The translations under genes and the position numbers were made by a program. A stretch of 64,000 bases of DNA, from the NCBI GenBank assembly GCA_038373885.1, contig JAWZYV010016601.1, positions 372,001 through 436,000 of the forward strand. Direction: 5' to 3'. A model generated the notes under the pieces. It had not been told where the DNA came from and did not search any database. It saw nothing but the letters and a program-made list of their open reading frames with translations. This DNA is from Cheiracanthium punctorium (lineage: Eukaryota > Arthropoda > Arachnida > Araneae > Cheiracanthiidae). Of this stretch, positions 10,785-22,659 are shown in pieces (within the stretch, counting starts at the first letter, position 1; each line of letters begins with the position of its first letter).

Positions 10785-11524
10785 TTTTTTTCTCCTCTTT
10801 GAACTTTTTGAGGGGCAGGGGAATAAATGAGCACAATTGTTAATGCTGAAAAAAAAAAATGATTTTAATTTTTTAAATACCATGAATTTTTGCTGCCCTC
10901 AAATAGTGGATATGATTTTTTTCACCATAAAAGATGGATACTTACAATTTTTGTCCTTGCCAAAAAAGGCAGATGAATACAATATTATGCAATGCTAAGA
11001 ATTCAGATCTTTAGTTATTTGTTACTCTAAAAGAGTAGATAATCACAAACTTTTGTTACGCAAATGATAGCAGGGCTTTCATTACAGGAAAAAAATGGGT
11101 GAGTTTCTCACTATAGATTTTTTTGGGGTAAATGCCCAATGGGTAAGTTATTTACTTCTGCCTGGAGTAAACACCCAAAATCAGGGTATTTATGACTTTT
11201 AGTTATGTTTATTGCATGTAACTGGGCCTCCAAGTCTGCAAGTCAGTACCAGTTGCATGCAATAGAAATAACAAAGTTGAGGAAGAACCGTGTTCCCAGG
11301 AACTTTTTTTTTTTTCTTCCTTAGACTTAAGGATTTCTTGAAAATCCACTTTTACACTCTGTTAGATGTTGAAAACTGAACTGATAAAAGGAAGCGTGCA
11401 TGACTTTTATTGGAAAACTGCCCAACATATTTTGAAATGTGAGAATGTGCAGGATGAAACAGCTTTGTAGGGTGCACAAATTTCTCGCAGTAGAAATATT
11501 TTAGTGTGAGAAAAGAAAGAAAAA
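10783..11524. other. Intron segment, nothing recognised
   Basis: AT-rich. A weak hairpin near 11206-11271 pairs ttattgcatgtaactgg with ccagttgcatgcaatag. Confidence 0.5.
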
Positions 11525-11880
11525 AAAAAGTGAGATTTTCATGCTCTAGTGAAAACACTGGATTATATTATTTTGAATTTTCTTAAACAGGAATCATTGT
11601 GATTGATAATAATTATAATCAGTGATCCTGAAAATGTTACATGATTGTGATCTCCACTTGTGTGGGTGTTAAAATGAGAAAAACAAGGAAAAAAAGTGAG
11701 ATTCTCATGCTCTAGTGAAAATACTGGATTTTATTTTTTATTTATTTATTTATTTATTTATTTTTTTGAGTTTTCATAAATAGGAATGATTGTGATTGTT
11801 AGCTCTAGAAATGAGAATAATGATCTGGGATCCAGAAAATGTTACATAATTGTGATCTCCACTTGGGTGTTCTCCATTAG
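11525..11880 (+). repeat. diverged tandem duplication, about 170-bp unit
   Basis: Unit one (11525-11690) and unit two (11692-11880) share in order: aaagtgagatt, catgctctagtgaaaa, actgga, gaatcattgtgattg or gaatgattgtgattg, gaaaatgttaca, and ttgtgatctccacttg. Unit two has gained a (TTTA)n expansion at about 11742-11762. Confidence 0.8.
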
Positions 11881-13434
11881 AGAAGACCCAATCATTATTT
11901 TCATAAATAATGATTGAAGAAAATTTTAATTCATCAATCATTAAAATTTTCGGATGATTTTAAAATTATCAGAAAATAAATAAATAAATTGATCCAACCC
12001 AACTGGTTTGGAAAAAAGCTTTGCTTGCAAGGGGGTTTCAGTATTTGGCAGTTAGGGCAGTCTAAAGGGAAGACTATGTATGCAATTAACCCCCTTAAGG
12101 GAGTAGAGACTGCCGTGTTTTTCCTCATTTTTTACTTTTAAATGAGAGAAAATTTTCTTTGTACCAAATATTAGTAACATCACAAACAGTACTTATAGAA
12201 GACACAATATAATATGCACAAAAAAATTGCTTCTTTCACAATTTCCAAAGAATAATAAATTAATATAACATTAATTAAACTTGTGAAATAGTCACTATCT
12301 TGGTATTTTTTACTCTGTTGTAAAACAGCTATTTCAAATAAATTCAAATATGACAATGAACTAAATATTTTTAGAAATCCCTTTAAAACAAATCTTGCAA
12401 TAATGTTTTTTTTTTTTTTTTTTTTTAATTAGGGGCTACCCTGACTATTGGACACAAGCCTAATAAATTGCACACGCCTTCACATTTTTAGAAAAATATA
12501 ATATGCCAGTCAACAACTTATTGCTTATAAAATATAGCTAGCTGAATCTCCTAACAAGTAAAAAGTGACTTTCCTTAGCTAAACTGGCTGTGTGAAATTT
12601 TTTAGAGTATATCACCTGTTCTCTGCTGTCCAACGCAACCCCCCCCCACTACTCCATGGTTATCAATCACTCGCAATAAAACCACCCTGTGGGGGAAGAA
12701 AAAAAAACCATCACAAAACTTGAACTTTCAGTGTTCAGAATTTACATAAATTTGCACTTTTTAATCATTTTTTAATTTATAAATTAAAAAATATGTGGCA
12801 ACAGCAAAATGCCTCTCCTTCTAATTTTACTTTTCATAAGCTTTCAAAATAGTACTGTTTTCCTGTTGTAGTCATTGAACCTGGAGCTAGGTGCTTTTGA
12901 AATCTTCACATCACTTTGAGATGTAATTAATGTTCTTTTAATTGTATTAGAGAAATTTTGAATTGCAAAATTAAATGATGAATGTTTTCAGAATAAGTGA
13001 AAAACAAAAAAATGTTAAAAAAATATCCAGCAGTTCTTTCTAAAAGTTTAAATTTGTAAAGGAAGTTTTCTCTGTAGAAAAGCATTGCAATGATCATTTG
13101 CCCAGAGATAGTAGAGAATCCCTTTAAGTGTCGTGAAAAATGTGGATTATTGAAATTTTTTGTCGTGATGGAAATGCTGAAGATTATTATATTTTTTAGC
13201 ACCCGAAATGTGTTGCATAACTATTGTTTATGGTGTGGAAAATATGTGGTCTCTTACTTAATTAAATTTGAATATTTGGTTAAAAATTGGTAATAATTTG
13301 AATATTTGGTTAAAATTTGAATATTTGTTTTATTCTTGGGGATGGGCGAGTGCAAGTACGGGCATCCTTTGAAAAGTTGCGGTCTAAACTTTAGGAAGTT
13401 AGCGAAGTCGGAGGCTGTATAATTGGGATTTGTG
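11881..13434. other. Intron segment with simple repeats only
   Basis: Contains a poly-T run at 12405-12426, C runs near 12641 and a triple tandem ttgaatatttggttaaaa at 13268-13325. No coding or element ends are recognised. Confidence 0.5.
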
Positions 13435-15210
13435 CAGGGATGTGCCAGCTGCTCCAATTGCGCCAAATAGTGCCAAATCAATCCTGATGTGCCAATCTGC
13501 TACGAAAAGATCGTTTTTGGACAATTTTGCTCCAAATTCAGCAAAACCGCTACTTTTTAATTTTTCCATATACGTTGAAAATGTTTGTAAATCTACTGAA
13601 TTTTTACAAAAATCATCACACATTCTAAACATTCTAACTTTAATCTTTCTCTATTGATCTTAAAAACAAATATTTTTTCTTTGCTATCCCTTTGTTTAAA
13701 CCTCCAATGCCTTAAGAGTAAAAAATTGACCCCTGCTTTTAATTTAATTTTATATAAATAGGTAATTTTTTACCACATTTTCTTTAAGCTGCTGGTGGTA
13801 GTTAACCCATTTGTGCACAGATATTTTTACCAATTTCTTCGATTTTTGCTTATCAAGCAGTAATAGAGAAATTTCTGATGTCAACTTCTTGAACAAGGGA
13901 CGGTTTCTTTTAAAACCATTATATATAAAAATTGAAAGGTCAACATCCTACTGGGTCATGTTAAAATATTTTACGGAGTTGAGGTTCCATACTTGTGTAT
14001 GTTACTCGTGAATAAAGGCTAGGAAAAATAAAATAATGTTTCCGACTGATAACAAAAATGCCATCCCAAAAAAGGGACGCTAGGCATAAATGGGTTGATA
14101 TAGTTTAGTAAATATTGGATTTCTGATTTAAAATAGATATTTTGTATGTACAAAGCTTGATTTTTTTTCACAAAATAAATATATGTGATGATGTTAGTGA
14201 TTAGCATTTTGAAAAAATGATTAAAACAATAATAAAATATTTTACTAGAAAATTATTTTTTTATTTGTTCCATAGGTAGCACACTGAGCCTTAACTATAC
14301 TTTTTAACACTTTCCAACAAGGTTGAAAAGTGTTTGATTTCGGTTTGTTGTCTGACCGTCCGTCCATGCTCCAACTCCTGTAAATATGCATCAATTTCGA
14401 TGAAATTTATATATGTTATTCTTACCTACTGTACCATGTACCCTACAGAAAATGGTCTATGTAGCATTTATAGTTTTTCTACAGGAGCACTCAAAATATT
14501 CTGATACATTGTGCTCTATGGGAATTTATTCCATAAAGCGTATCATCCTTACTATATAGTTACGCTGATCCTTGACTTCAAGATAAAACTTCTTCCGCCA
14601 TTACTGCAAAAAGATTACAAAGTTAACACAAAAAACTTAACATCTACACCGTTTGTACGATCCGCTTGAAATTTTGCAAAAATGTGTATAAAAATATAGA
14701 AAACAATCTGCGCTACTTTAAAAATCATAAAATCCACCCGTTCCCTCATTTTAAAGCATTTTTTCACTATTTTCAGCTCCATTTTATTTCCGAGAGTAAA
14801 AACGTTAATCATTTGCATGACAAAATTAGCTATTGCATGTGACAATTACTTCATATTGACATTACACTTAACAAGCTTTTTCCAGATTTGTATGTTTATT
14901 TATTTATTTATTTTAATAAAATGATTTCCTTGTGTATGTTCACAGTGAAATTAAGTCGTTTGAATAGGAAAAGTTTCCGCACATTCCCAGAACAGCATGA
15001 AATTCGACTTTAGTATATATAATAAAAATTGACTATGAAGTTATTTATTTTAGGTGGACGAAGATTAAGTATATTAAGTGTAGACACGCTTTCATCAAAC
15101 TGCTCCAAATTGCTCCACTAATCTGTTTTTCTTGCTCCAAATTTCTCCAAAAATGTCTTTCCTTGCTCCACAAATTGCTCCAAAATTTAATTTCAGCTGG
15201 CACATCCCTG
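13435..15210. mobile_element. hAT-type non-autonomous element with CAGGGATGTGCC ends
   Basis: Left end CAGGGATGTGCCAGCTG (13435) pairs with cagctggcacatccctg (to 15210), a perfect 17-bp inverted repeat. Both subterminal regions are rich in GCTCCAAATTGCTCC-like motifs, as in hAT subterminal repeats. No exact 8-bp duplication is seen (gatttgtg versus tatgtgag), so one flank may have changed. A piggyBac-type MITE sits inside at 13806-14094. No transposase is recognised. Confidence 0.75.
13806..14094. mobile_element. piggyBac-type MITE
   Basis: TTAA at 13802-13805 is followed by CCCATTTGTGC. The right end gcataaatggg stops at 14094, followed by TTGA (14095-14098), a one-base change from TTAA. 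The 11-bp ends pair with one mismatch (CCCATTTGTGC against CCCATTTATGC). It is 289 bp and non-coding, nested in the hAT-type element. Confidence 0.72.
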
Positions 15211-16041
15211 TATGTGAGATTTTGAATGGTTTTATATATGGGTTTTGATATGTACTGCAGGCCGGATCTAAAGTCATGGTGGGCCGACTTCCGGCCAGCA
15301 GTTACCCATAGGTGGACTAGGGATTAATGTAAAATTATAAATAAATTGTCATATTTTCCTGCCTATTATCCACAATGGCTTATAATCCGCATACCTATTT
15401 TTCAATGAAGCAAAAAAAAAGTTCTTTTCACATAATATGCACTGCTGTATAATCCATAGTCAAAAACAGAACATCTGGTATTGTTTCACTTGCTCCTTCA
15501 AATGAACATAACGGGCCATTGCTACATTCCACGTAGCCCACAATGCATACACGCTATATTTCTGGTAATTACTTCAATTATTTCTATTCATATTTTTCAA
15601 AAATATTTGTATTTTTGCATGAACTAAACGGTGAATGTGAAGATTGCTGAAATGTCCCTCTTCCCAGTAGGAATAAAAATATTCATTTTAACTTAAATAG
15701 CTTATTTTCGAAACCCTGACATCTGGGGAAAAAAAAAAAAAAAAAAAAGGGCGCTCAGGCATGCAACCACAGAGTCGGTGCCGTTGTCCTATATGCCCTT
15801 GGCTTGCATCGGCCCTGTGTATGTACATGGTAAATATTTTAAAGACATAAGTCACAAAAGAAAAAAATATAATAAACAGTGCTAACGATTATTATTCTTT
15901 TGAGATGGAAAATCATTTTTATTAGTTTTAACTGGATGCTTCATTATGCAGCGTGATACAGCAGCCCCCCCCCCTTACTTTCCCAAATGATTTTGCTGGT
16001 AAGCCCCCTTTGAGCATTAAAACAAACATTTTACTTAATTA

Positions 16042-18472
16042 CAGTGGACTCTCTCTATCTGAACACTCTCTAATGTGAACACCCCGGTAATATGAACACA
16101 TTACGACAGTCCCGGCAAAGCTCCATAGACTTAACATTAGATTAACTCTCTGTATTCTGAACACCCTCTAATCTGAACACCCCGCTATTATGAACGCTAC
16201 TTTTGATCCTCATTCAACCTTTACCTCTCCGTAAACTGAACATGTGTTGGCAACTGGAATTCGAGGAATTCCCCTGGCATGGAAATTCAGAGAAAACTCA
16301 TCCCCTCGTACAGCGGTTCAAGTTTTGAGTCAAGTTCTTTTGTATTCCCTCATTCACAGAGCTCGCACCCCCCTCCCTCCCCCTTCGGCTTTTTCATATG
16401 ATACACTCTAGAAACCAGCCGATGAATCTGAAATGTCCAGCCTTTGATGCAACTGCAATCTTGACCAATGAAATGGAAGTGTTTAGGCAGGTGTTTATTT
16501 AGGCGTGTATTTGAAGTCATGTATCGTATGGCTTGTAGAGAGGTGAGGTAGCATAATCTATTTGGTTTTGTTCCTTTTACTCAGAAAAGAATAAAGTTTT
16601 CATCATTTCACTGTCCTTGCAGGATAAGAATCACTGTAGTTACACAGATATGTCAGAAATAAGTGCTAAAACGAAAAAAAGGAAAGAACTGAAACTTCGG
16701 GAAAAATACGAAGTTGTTAAAAAATTAAAGTTGAAAGTGAGTCAAAGAAAAATTGCATGAGTTTGGAATTTCTGTAGGCCAAGTCAACGGAATCAGCAAG
16801 AAAGAGAAAGAAATTATAGCTGCTTTTGAAGCAAATGAACCGTCTTCAAAGTGTAGAATTTTTGAAAAGAAAACGGGAAACGAGAGCATAAACAATCACG
16901 TCTGGAAGTTTTTTACACAAATGAGAACAATGAATCTTCCTGTCACTGGACCTTTGCTAAAACAGATTGCTTTGGATTTTGCAGAAAAGGAAAATATCAA
17001 AGAATTCAAAGCATCGGAAGGATGGTTGACTCGCTTCAAAAGTCGGCATAATATTGAATTTAAAATTATGAATGGTGAAGCTGCAGACGTAAATATGGAC
17101 ACTGCAGAAGAGTGGAAAACTAAACTTCCGGACTTAACAAAGGATTTCAACGCAGCTGATATTTTTAATGCCGACGAAACCGGCCTGTTTTTCAGAGCTC
17201 TTCCAAATAAAACTTTAGCAGAAAGAAGTGAGAAATGTGTGGGTGGGAAAATGTCGAAAGAAAGACTTACCGTCATGCTCTGTGCCAGTTCCACAGGAGA
17301 GAAGCTCAAACCACTGGTAATCGGAAAAAGTGAAAAACCAAGATGCTTCAAAAATGTGAATATCGCATCATTGCCTGTTCACTATAAATCAAATCAAAAA
17401 GCCTGGATGTCATTCTCAATTTTCTCGCAGTGGTTGGAGGACATCAACGAGATGATGAGGAGAGAAAGAAGAAAAATTCTTCTTCTTGTGGATGATGCAG
17501 CATCACACAAAAACATGCAACTCAGCAATGTGAGCCTGAAGTTTCTACCACCGAACTGTACTCCTATTATCCAACCATTGGATCAAGGAGTAATCAAGAC
17601 CTTTAAAGCTCACTACCGAATCCATTTTCTGAGGAAAATGTCCCTGGTGATGGAGGAGGCAAATTCTGCAGCTGAACTAACAAAGAAAGTCAATGTTATG
17701 GATGCTGTCCACTGGATATCAATGGCTTGGAATGAAGTAACCCCTCACACTATCAAGAGATGCTTTTATAAAGCAGGATTCCGGTGTGATGATGACCATT
17801 TAGGAATAGAGGACCAAGTATCAAAGGCTGTGAATGACTTGGGGTCAATTCTTCAGGAGCTTCATACTGAAACTGAACCTGACTCTTATCTCGAAGTCAA
17901 TGGAAGGCTTCCGATTTGCGACAACAACATCGTTGAAGAAGAAGAGGATAGTGAAGATGAAGAAGCAGAACCTCAAGACACTATAATGAAACAAAAAGAA
18001 CACTTACATTCAAGCAATATGGCCAAGGGATTCAAGACCTGATGGACTATGCGGTTGAGCATCATCCGGTAGCCTTTCCACTTCTTAAACAATTAGACAT
18101 TATGTATGCTGCACGAGCATATACATTGCAAAAGCAGACTAAAATTACTAACTTTTTCAAGTAATTAACCATTTATGTATTATATATAATTATGTATTAT
18201 TATATATTTTGTAAAACTTTTTTAATAATATTAAATTTAAAAAATGAGATGGTAGGATACAGGTCCGACTGAATTTTATTTGACATTGCACTAGCTGCCA
18301 AATCTAAACTAAGCACCTCCATCTCGGTAACTAGCGTGGCTAACCAGGCTTAGCATTCTATAAAATTTCATTGCGTACTCACATTTCTCAATCTCCCTCT
18401 ATACTGAACACCCCCGTAATCTGAACACTTTTCCCTGGTCCCTTTAGTGTTCAGAATAGAGAGAGTCCACTG
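16042..18472 (+). mobile_element. Tigger/pogo transposon, near full length
   Basis: The left end CAGTGGACTCTCTCTATCTG and the right end ...tagagagagtccactg pair over about 25 bp with one missing T on the left. TA flanks lie at 16040-16041 and 18473-18474. Both ends carry CTGAACACCCC-like subterminal repeats at several positions (for example 16140-16195 and 18400-18430). Length is 2431 bp. It holds a transposase gene with only two small frameshifts. Confidence 0.92.
16650..18164 (+). pseudogene. Tigger (pogo-family) transposase with two frameshifts
   Basis: An ATG at 16650 starts MSEISAKTKKRKELKLREKY then EVVKKLKLKVSQRKIA. A 2-base loss near 16757 breaks the frame. The main frame (16753-18042) carries the CENP-B-like DNA-binding part (SEGWLTRFKSRHNI) and a DDE_1 domain: NADETGLFF (Asp at 17173), LLLVDDAASH (Asp at 17491) and QPLDQGVIKTFKAHYR (Asp at 17581), giving DD29D. 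An acidic EEEEDSEDEEAEP stretch follows. A second shift near 18000 moves to the frame FKQYGQGIQDLMDYAVEHHP and ends QKQTKITNFFK at TAA 18162-18164. QTKITNFF fits the PCNA-binding PIP-box pattern known in pogo transposases. The few lesions suggest recent inactivation. Confidence 0.9.
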
Positions 18473-18985
18473 TATATATACAGTAAGATGCTTGCTTTTT
18501 AATAATTCTTTTTAACTGTCCGTTTGCAAGTTACTTATTTATGGATGGATCATAAATATAGTGCAGAGGATGATTGTTTCAAGCTATACAGGAATTACAA
18601 ATGATAGAGTATTAACATGGCAATTAAAACATCATATTTTGAAACTGAGAATGTATTAATGCATAAATGTTATACAATTATGTATGTCACATGATTTTTT
18701 TTTTTTTTCCCCACTAACGAAAGATAATATGGATTAAGTTTTAGGTTTGTTAAAAAATAGTTCTTATAGTACTTATAGTTTAGTAAAAGCTCAATATTTG
18801 AAAGTTAATTAGAAGATGCAAGTTACTAGGGTCATCTGTTATGGAATTTTGTTTCAAATTCTGTACTAAAAATATTTTATAAAACGGAAAAACAGATATC
18901 CACGGTGGTGGCGTATAATACTCATCTTAAAATTCAATTTTTTTTTTTCCCCCCAGATAATTGCGGATTATAGGCAGGAAAATAA

Positions 18986-19413
18986 GTAAAATTAGTTATG
19001 TGATTATATTATATAATATAAAAATAAATAAATATTAGATTTGCCGATTGATGACACACTTCTTTATTCAGAAATTGAACACCACTGTGAAAGAACCTTT
19101 TAAATGAAAGATAGGGTCGGGTGTGGGGAGGAAATGGTGGGGAAATCATGTATTTTTTTTCAAAAGGTTCGAAAATCAAGCTGTTAAAATTATGGTAGTT
19201 AAATTATTGATGTATTTTACATACATTGGGCTTATATAGAATTGTTTTTTAATGTTATCGAAATACTTTTCTACGGTGTCATTTTTAGTTAGGCAAATTT
19301 TGATGTGGATAAATTTGAAAGTTCCTCTTGAAAAATTGGAGTTCACCGCTGCCAAATTTAATATTTTTTTCTAATGTATGTTTGTCCATCTGCAAAAAAT
19401 TGAAATTCGATTC

Positions 19414-19450
<37 letters not shown>

Positions 19451-21691
19451 CGTTTTTTAAAATTCATTTTTATATGCAAACACTTGTAGGTAAAGGGGCT
19501 CCATTATGATGTAGCGATTTCTATAAGCTATATTGCATTTTAGTTTTTTGAGTTCTCAGTCACCTCCGAAAAAACTTCTTGGCTAAGCTACTGGTTCCAC
19601 AAAATTTCTGCAGTAAACAGTTAATAAAATGTCAATTTCATTTATCATGACTGCTGTTTCAGGAATATTTAACTAAAGGAGAAATAGAAATGTCTATATT
19701 ATACAGAACTTTGCTAATTCTAACTATCCTATGGAGATGTACGGTTGGAAGGCGGTGATCGTAAAAAGACGATGAATTATTTTGTAAAGATCATAACTGG
19801 TACGACTTTGTAATGAGAGCGACATAGTTTTAAGAAGACGATCGTATAGTGGGTCACATTTTAAATTCACACTCGCAACGATTTCGAAAGGAGAATTATT
19901 CCCCATAGGTAGGACGTGCTTTCTTTCATACGGAACACGATGGCATTAACAATGCGTCGTAGGGGTGAACATGCTTTTCTTCCCCACTGAACGAAATCAC
20001 ACATGAACTAGAAATTCCTCATCAGAGCGACGAGGAAGGACAAACTCCAAAACCAAGAATGAAATTCGCTTTTGATGGCGCATGTCGATTTACTTCTTCT
20101 GAAACATGATCACACAAACACTTTGAACACTGGGTTAACACGTTTTACTTCAGGAGAAAAAAAAAATTTTGAAGACCACATTCCCTTTAAATAAGGAGTC
20201 TCACTCAACACTTTTAAACTTGAAACGTATTGCTTTATTTTCACACTGGAACAGTCACTAATTTCCAAAACGCAGGATTATACATTTAAAACTCTACAAT
20301 ACATTGCATTCAAAAGTAAACTTGGGGAAGCGTGTTGACAAAAACATCTCGGTGTTGTGAAAGCCTCCGTCACCAAATGTGTGAACGACATAGATGCTAA
20401 TCCGTGCAACGCCTCGTGGTGGGCAAAGCCTCCTCACGTGAAGTGAGTGGCCTGCCCCACCAAAAATTACTCTCCAACTGCTAAAGAAAAAACCGTTAAA
20501 ACATGTGTCTATAGAAAGAGCCCGAACTTTCTGGAACAATTTTTGCAGGTGTTTTTCGAGCAATATGCTTCTTGCGTAACAGAGAAAAACCGCAAACACA
20601 TCTGCTTCAGCTGGAGCAAAGATATATGGGAGGAAGTGGTGTTGTTATTATTATTCTTTTAGCTGGCGTCAACTGTTATTTTATTTCAAAGCAGCTGATA
20701 AGAGGGAAATGATTTAGAAGTACGTTAATGCGCTGTAATTGAGAAGGCCAAGAGGAAAAATGAAAGCTTTAAAAGATAGTTATTATTAAAAACTTTTAAA
20801 TTAGATTTAGAATAGATTATTAGTTTAAATTTAGACAATATTAATTAGGATTTGTATTAATAATTTTTCATTAAAAAAATATGCACGTTGTGTCAACGTG
20901 ACACTAACCATACCCCCTGTTAGTATTATTTGATTTCAACAGACCAGCTGCAGTTGTTTCTTTATTTTCTTTTTATTATAACACAACATGAAATACTATA
21001 CATATTTACAACACACAGCAGAAATTAACAAAGTTTGAATTAAATTGTGAGTGTCTATTTTAAAGTTGTATTTGCTCTCACGTCTTGTCTCATTGACAGC
21101 GAACCGTCGTCTCTTGAGAGAATACGCCGTCTGTTTCTCTCCTCTACACAGCTGCGCGCATGCCCCAACACCACCCCCCCCCATTTAACCCCACATTTAA
21201 AAGAAAAAACTTTAAATTGTAATATTTATTTTTTTTTTTTTTTTATAATCCAGTTCTTTTGAGAAGTTTCTCTACTAATATATATAAATATAATTTATTT
21301 ATCTCATTATAGGGATCTAGAAGAGTCTTTCAATATTACTTGTTAACAGGCTGTATTTTAAGAGCAAAAACAAGACTTGCACACATTAATATTTGAAATA
21401 TCATAAAACTTCATTAGAAACACTGGTGATGTTGTTAAAATATATCTATACAAAAAAATATTGAAACATCTAAATTTTTATGGTGAAAAAATGTTTTAAT
21501 ATACCTCCATTTTCCCCCCACCTGACCCTACGTCATAAATTTTAGTATGTTATACTAGATAGTCTTTAGTATATATAGACAACATGTTATAATTTTGAGT
21601 TAATTGTTTCCATACTTGAAATAAATTTTCTGCATGTGTTTGTTTAAAAATATTGATTCTAATGATTTGACATACAAAATTATATTTTTAG
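18986..21691. other. Intron segment, no gene recognised
   Basis: The segment contains a poly-T run of 33 at 19418-19450 and C/T runs near 21176. Short open frames at 20294-20599 (minus) and 19724-19906 (minus) have no domain I recognise and look like repeat or chance sequence. Confidence 0.5.
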
Positions 21692-21890
21692 GGCAATAGT
21701 TTGGCTTCAGAACCAAAGAGATTTAGCCTTAGAACGAAATAGAGGTCCTTCTCCAAGGCGTGATGATCCTCATGAGTATCGTATTGGTCGTTTAAAGCAT
21801 GAAAGAGTTAAAGTACCTAGAGGTGAACAACTTTTAGATTGGGCTGTACAAGTATTAAAGGTTCATGCTGATCGTAAAAGCATCTTAGAG
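21692..21890 (+). CDS. HECTD1: HECTD1-like exon d
   Basis: The acceptor is tatttttag ending at 21691 and the donor is gtaaaa at 21891. After completing the split Arg codon it encodes [18 protein letters not shown], then a short variable stretch [11 protein letters not shown] and the diagnostic [20 protein letters not shown], then [17 protein letters not shown]. Vertebrate HECTD1 has the same order, including the RDDP turn before [16 protein letters not shown]. This block separates HECTD1 from TRIP12. It ends in phase 0 before a 22.5-kb intron. Confidence 0.95.
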
Positions 21891-21998
21891 GTAAAATACT
21901 ATAATATTAAAAATATGGGAAGCAGCATCTATAATTTGTTTTAATGTCTTAAGTTGACTAGATTTTTGAAAAATGCAATAAGCAAATTCCTTTCTAGG

Positions 21999-22153
21999 TA
22001 CCATATTGGCCTGAATTTAATGCAACCCGGAAATTTTTTTTCAAGATAATTAGAAAAATCTTATATTTTGGCCTCGAATTTAATGCGAGTCAGGTTTTTT
22101 TACAGGCAATGATCGCCCAAAAAATTCCACGTTGTATTCAGGCCAATATGGTA
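21999..22153. mobile_element. 155-bp palindromic MITE
   Basis: TACCATATTGGCCTGAAT at 21999 is mirrored by attcaggccaatatggta ending at 22153, a perfect 18-bp inverted repeat. Subterminal aatttaatgc motifs repeat inside. It begins 108 bp after the donor of exon d. Confidence 0.8.
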
Positions 22154-22659
22154 ATACCTATGACTAGAGGTCAAAATTAAGAAAATTTGCAGGTGGTGAA
22201 TGGCCAACTCAGCTAGAAATTTTGATTGGCCACTTGCATGGTTTTTAATATTGCACAATTTAAAAGTTTAACAAGTAGGCACAACTTATTAAATAACATA
22301 GAAAGATTTCTTTAAATGTACATCTAAGGAATTATCCTTATGACTATTATTTGCAAATTACAAAAGATATTACCTGCTAATATATACACATGGTGCCCCC
22401 GAAACACTGACAAGTATTGATCATAGACATGTACAGTAAATCACGAAGTATATGTAAAAAATGTACAGAATTTTATAGTATTGATTAACATTTTCCGAAG
22501 ATTAAATCTAATAATTACAAAATTGAAGTTTTATACAGTCTCTGTTCAAAAAAGTTCCCTGTAAGTAAAATGTGCCCCTTACAATATTAGGCAATGTACA
22601 AAATTTCAGCCTTTCATAATTTTTTCCTGGATATGCCCCTACCTTTTTCAGAATTTCTT
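22154..22659. other. Intron segment, nothing recognised
   Basis: AT-rich, without visible repeats or coding. Confidence 0.5.

Larger units (their letters stand above)
15351..18985. mobile_element. outer inverted-repeat element with ATTTTCCTGCC ends
   Basis: The left side reads ATATTTTCCTGCCTATTATC, then CTTATAATCCGCATACC. The right side reads attgcggattataggcagg then aaaata. These form imperfect inverted repeats of about 30 bp. The Tigger at 16042-18472 is inserted between them, so this shell is older and is otherwise short and non-coding. Ends are approximate. Confidence 0.65.

Noticed and set aside
11206..11271. Hairpin near 11206 as a MITE or small RNA
   Set aside because: Arms are short and imperfect, and no target duplication is visible.
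16896..17351. 151-residue minus-strand frame opposite the Tigger gene
   Set aside because: It is the antisense shadow of the transposase coding region.
20294..20599. 101-residue minus-strand open frame as a gene
   Set aside because: No domain, no splice context, no recognisable family; overlaps a plus-strand frame of similar quality. Likely chance or repeat-derived.
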